Origin: Candidatus Curtissbacteria bacterium RIFCSPHIGHO2_12_FULL_41_17
Lineage (GTDB): Bacteria > Patescibacteriota > Microgenomatia > Curtissbacterales > GWA2-41-24
DNA length: 14,410 nucleotides
Assembly: GCA_001774945.1 (NCBI GenBank)
Contig: MFBL01000051.1
Location: forward strand, 1 to 14,410
Direction: 5' to 3'
The notes under the pieces were generated by a model. That model saw nothing but the letters and a program-made list of their open reading frames with translations. It did not search any database and was not told the origin of the DNA. Below are positions 14,014 to 14,410 of this stretch, piece after piece. The position numbers were made by a program, and so were the translations under genes. Positions within the stretch are counted from its first letter, which is position 1; every line of letters starts with the position of its first letter.

Positions 14014-14410
14014 TGGCAGATTACAAATTCAGATACTTTCAATCTCCTCGGGAGCAGAATGGCAAGTTGATATATGTTCCTATCCCACTAATCGACATCG
14101 TGGTTAATTTTAAGAGAGGGCAGATGTTAAATGTACTTGCTCTCGTGGACTCAGGTGCAAGTGTCAATTTATTCCCGGCTTCACTTGGAGAAAAGTTAGG
14201 AATCAATATTAGAAAAGGGAAAAAGCACAAAATTGCAGGAATCGGTGATATTCAGATAGAAAGCTTCTTTTACGAAGGAATAGGGATTTTTATCGAAGGT
14301 CATAAAATTGAAACAAATGCCTATTTTAGCTACCAACAGCAAATTCCACTTTTGGGACAAAACGGTTTCTTCGATAAATGCGACAAGATTTTATTCAATA
14401 GACGTGAGGA
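14013..14410 (+). CDS. Retropepsin-like aspartic protease (3' end beyond window)
   Basis: At least 132 residues; the frame is open at the window edge. Seen: LALVDSGASVNLFPASLGEK (42-61), the retropepsin D-S/T-G-A-S active site with catalytic Asp46; KIAGIGD (73-79), a likely flap region; and PLLGQNGFFDKCDKILFN (112-129), matching the hydrophobic-hydrophobic-Gly motif near the end of this fold. One DSGAS motif per chain implies a homodimer, as in retroviral proteases and bacterial clan AA peptidases. No signal peptide or membrane segment is seen, so a cytoplasmic location is likely. ATG 14013 overlaps the preceding stop. Substrate unknown. A non-proteolytic relative is possible, but the DSGAS site looks intact. 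Confidence 0.82.
   Translation, partial: MADYKFRYFQSPREQNGKLIYVPIPLIDIVVNFKRGQMLNVLALVDSGASVNLFPASLGEKLGINIRKGKKHKIAGIGDIQIESFFYEGIGIFIEGHKIETNAYFSYQQQIPLLGQNGFFDKCDKILFNRRE

Overview
The window is an AT-rich, densely packed, single-strand cluster of cell-wall and division (dcw) genes. It most likely comes from a Candidate Phyla Radiation / Patescibacteria genome, probably a Microgenomates-like lineage. This rests on the compact genes, the gene order (metK within the mur genes), divergent but recognisable Mur enzymes (MurG starting with CGGHLTP, MraY with HLW instead of HHH, MurF without its N-terminal domain), scarce Shine-Dalgarno sites and short palindromic or heptamer repeats in the gaps. 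TGA acts as a normal stop (murB, ftsW, murG, the 58-aa ORF), so the recoded Gracilibacteria/Absconditabacteria code does not apply. The lineage call is inference from protein style, not from a marker tree.

Layout, all on the + strand: murC (38-1339), murB (1332-2327), murA (2381-3637), metK (3641-4744), ddl (4745-5698), murF (5739-6938), mraY (7089-8120), ftsW (8121-9239), murG (9239-10435), ftsQ/divIB (10596-11273), ftsA (11280-12557), ftsZ (12629-13717). Most neighbours touch or overlap by a few bases. The exceptions are short gaps: 2328-2380 (heptamer repeat), 5699-5738 (the best promoter in the window), 6939-7088 (TTCGAA-rich inverted repeats), 10436-10595 (palindrome-dense stretch), 12558-12628 (upstream of ftsZ) and 13718-13836 (terminator-like sequence, dispersed palindrome, -10 box). 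No gap exceeds 300 bases. No tRNA, rRNA, CRISPR array or transposase gene was seen.

Together the genes cover much of the lipid II pathway. MurA and MurB make UDP-MurNAc, MurC adds the first amino acid, Ddl makes D-Ala-D-Ala, MurF adds it, MraY and MurG build lipid I and lipid II, and FtsW polymerises at the septum. FtsQ, FtsA and FtsZ form the divisome scaffold. murD, murE, ftsI, ftsL, mraZ and rsmH are not in the window. MetK makes S-adenosylmethionine and is the functional outlier.

After ftsZ comes a separate two-gene module cut by the window end. It has a 58-residue DUF5678-like protein whose stop overlaps, as TGATG, the start of a retropepsin-like aspartic protease (DSGAS motif). This module, the repeats that have entered coding sequence (ddl, murG 3' end) and the shared loss of usually invariant residues in several Mur enzymes are the parts most worth a second look.
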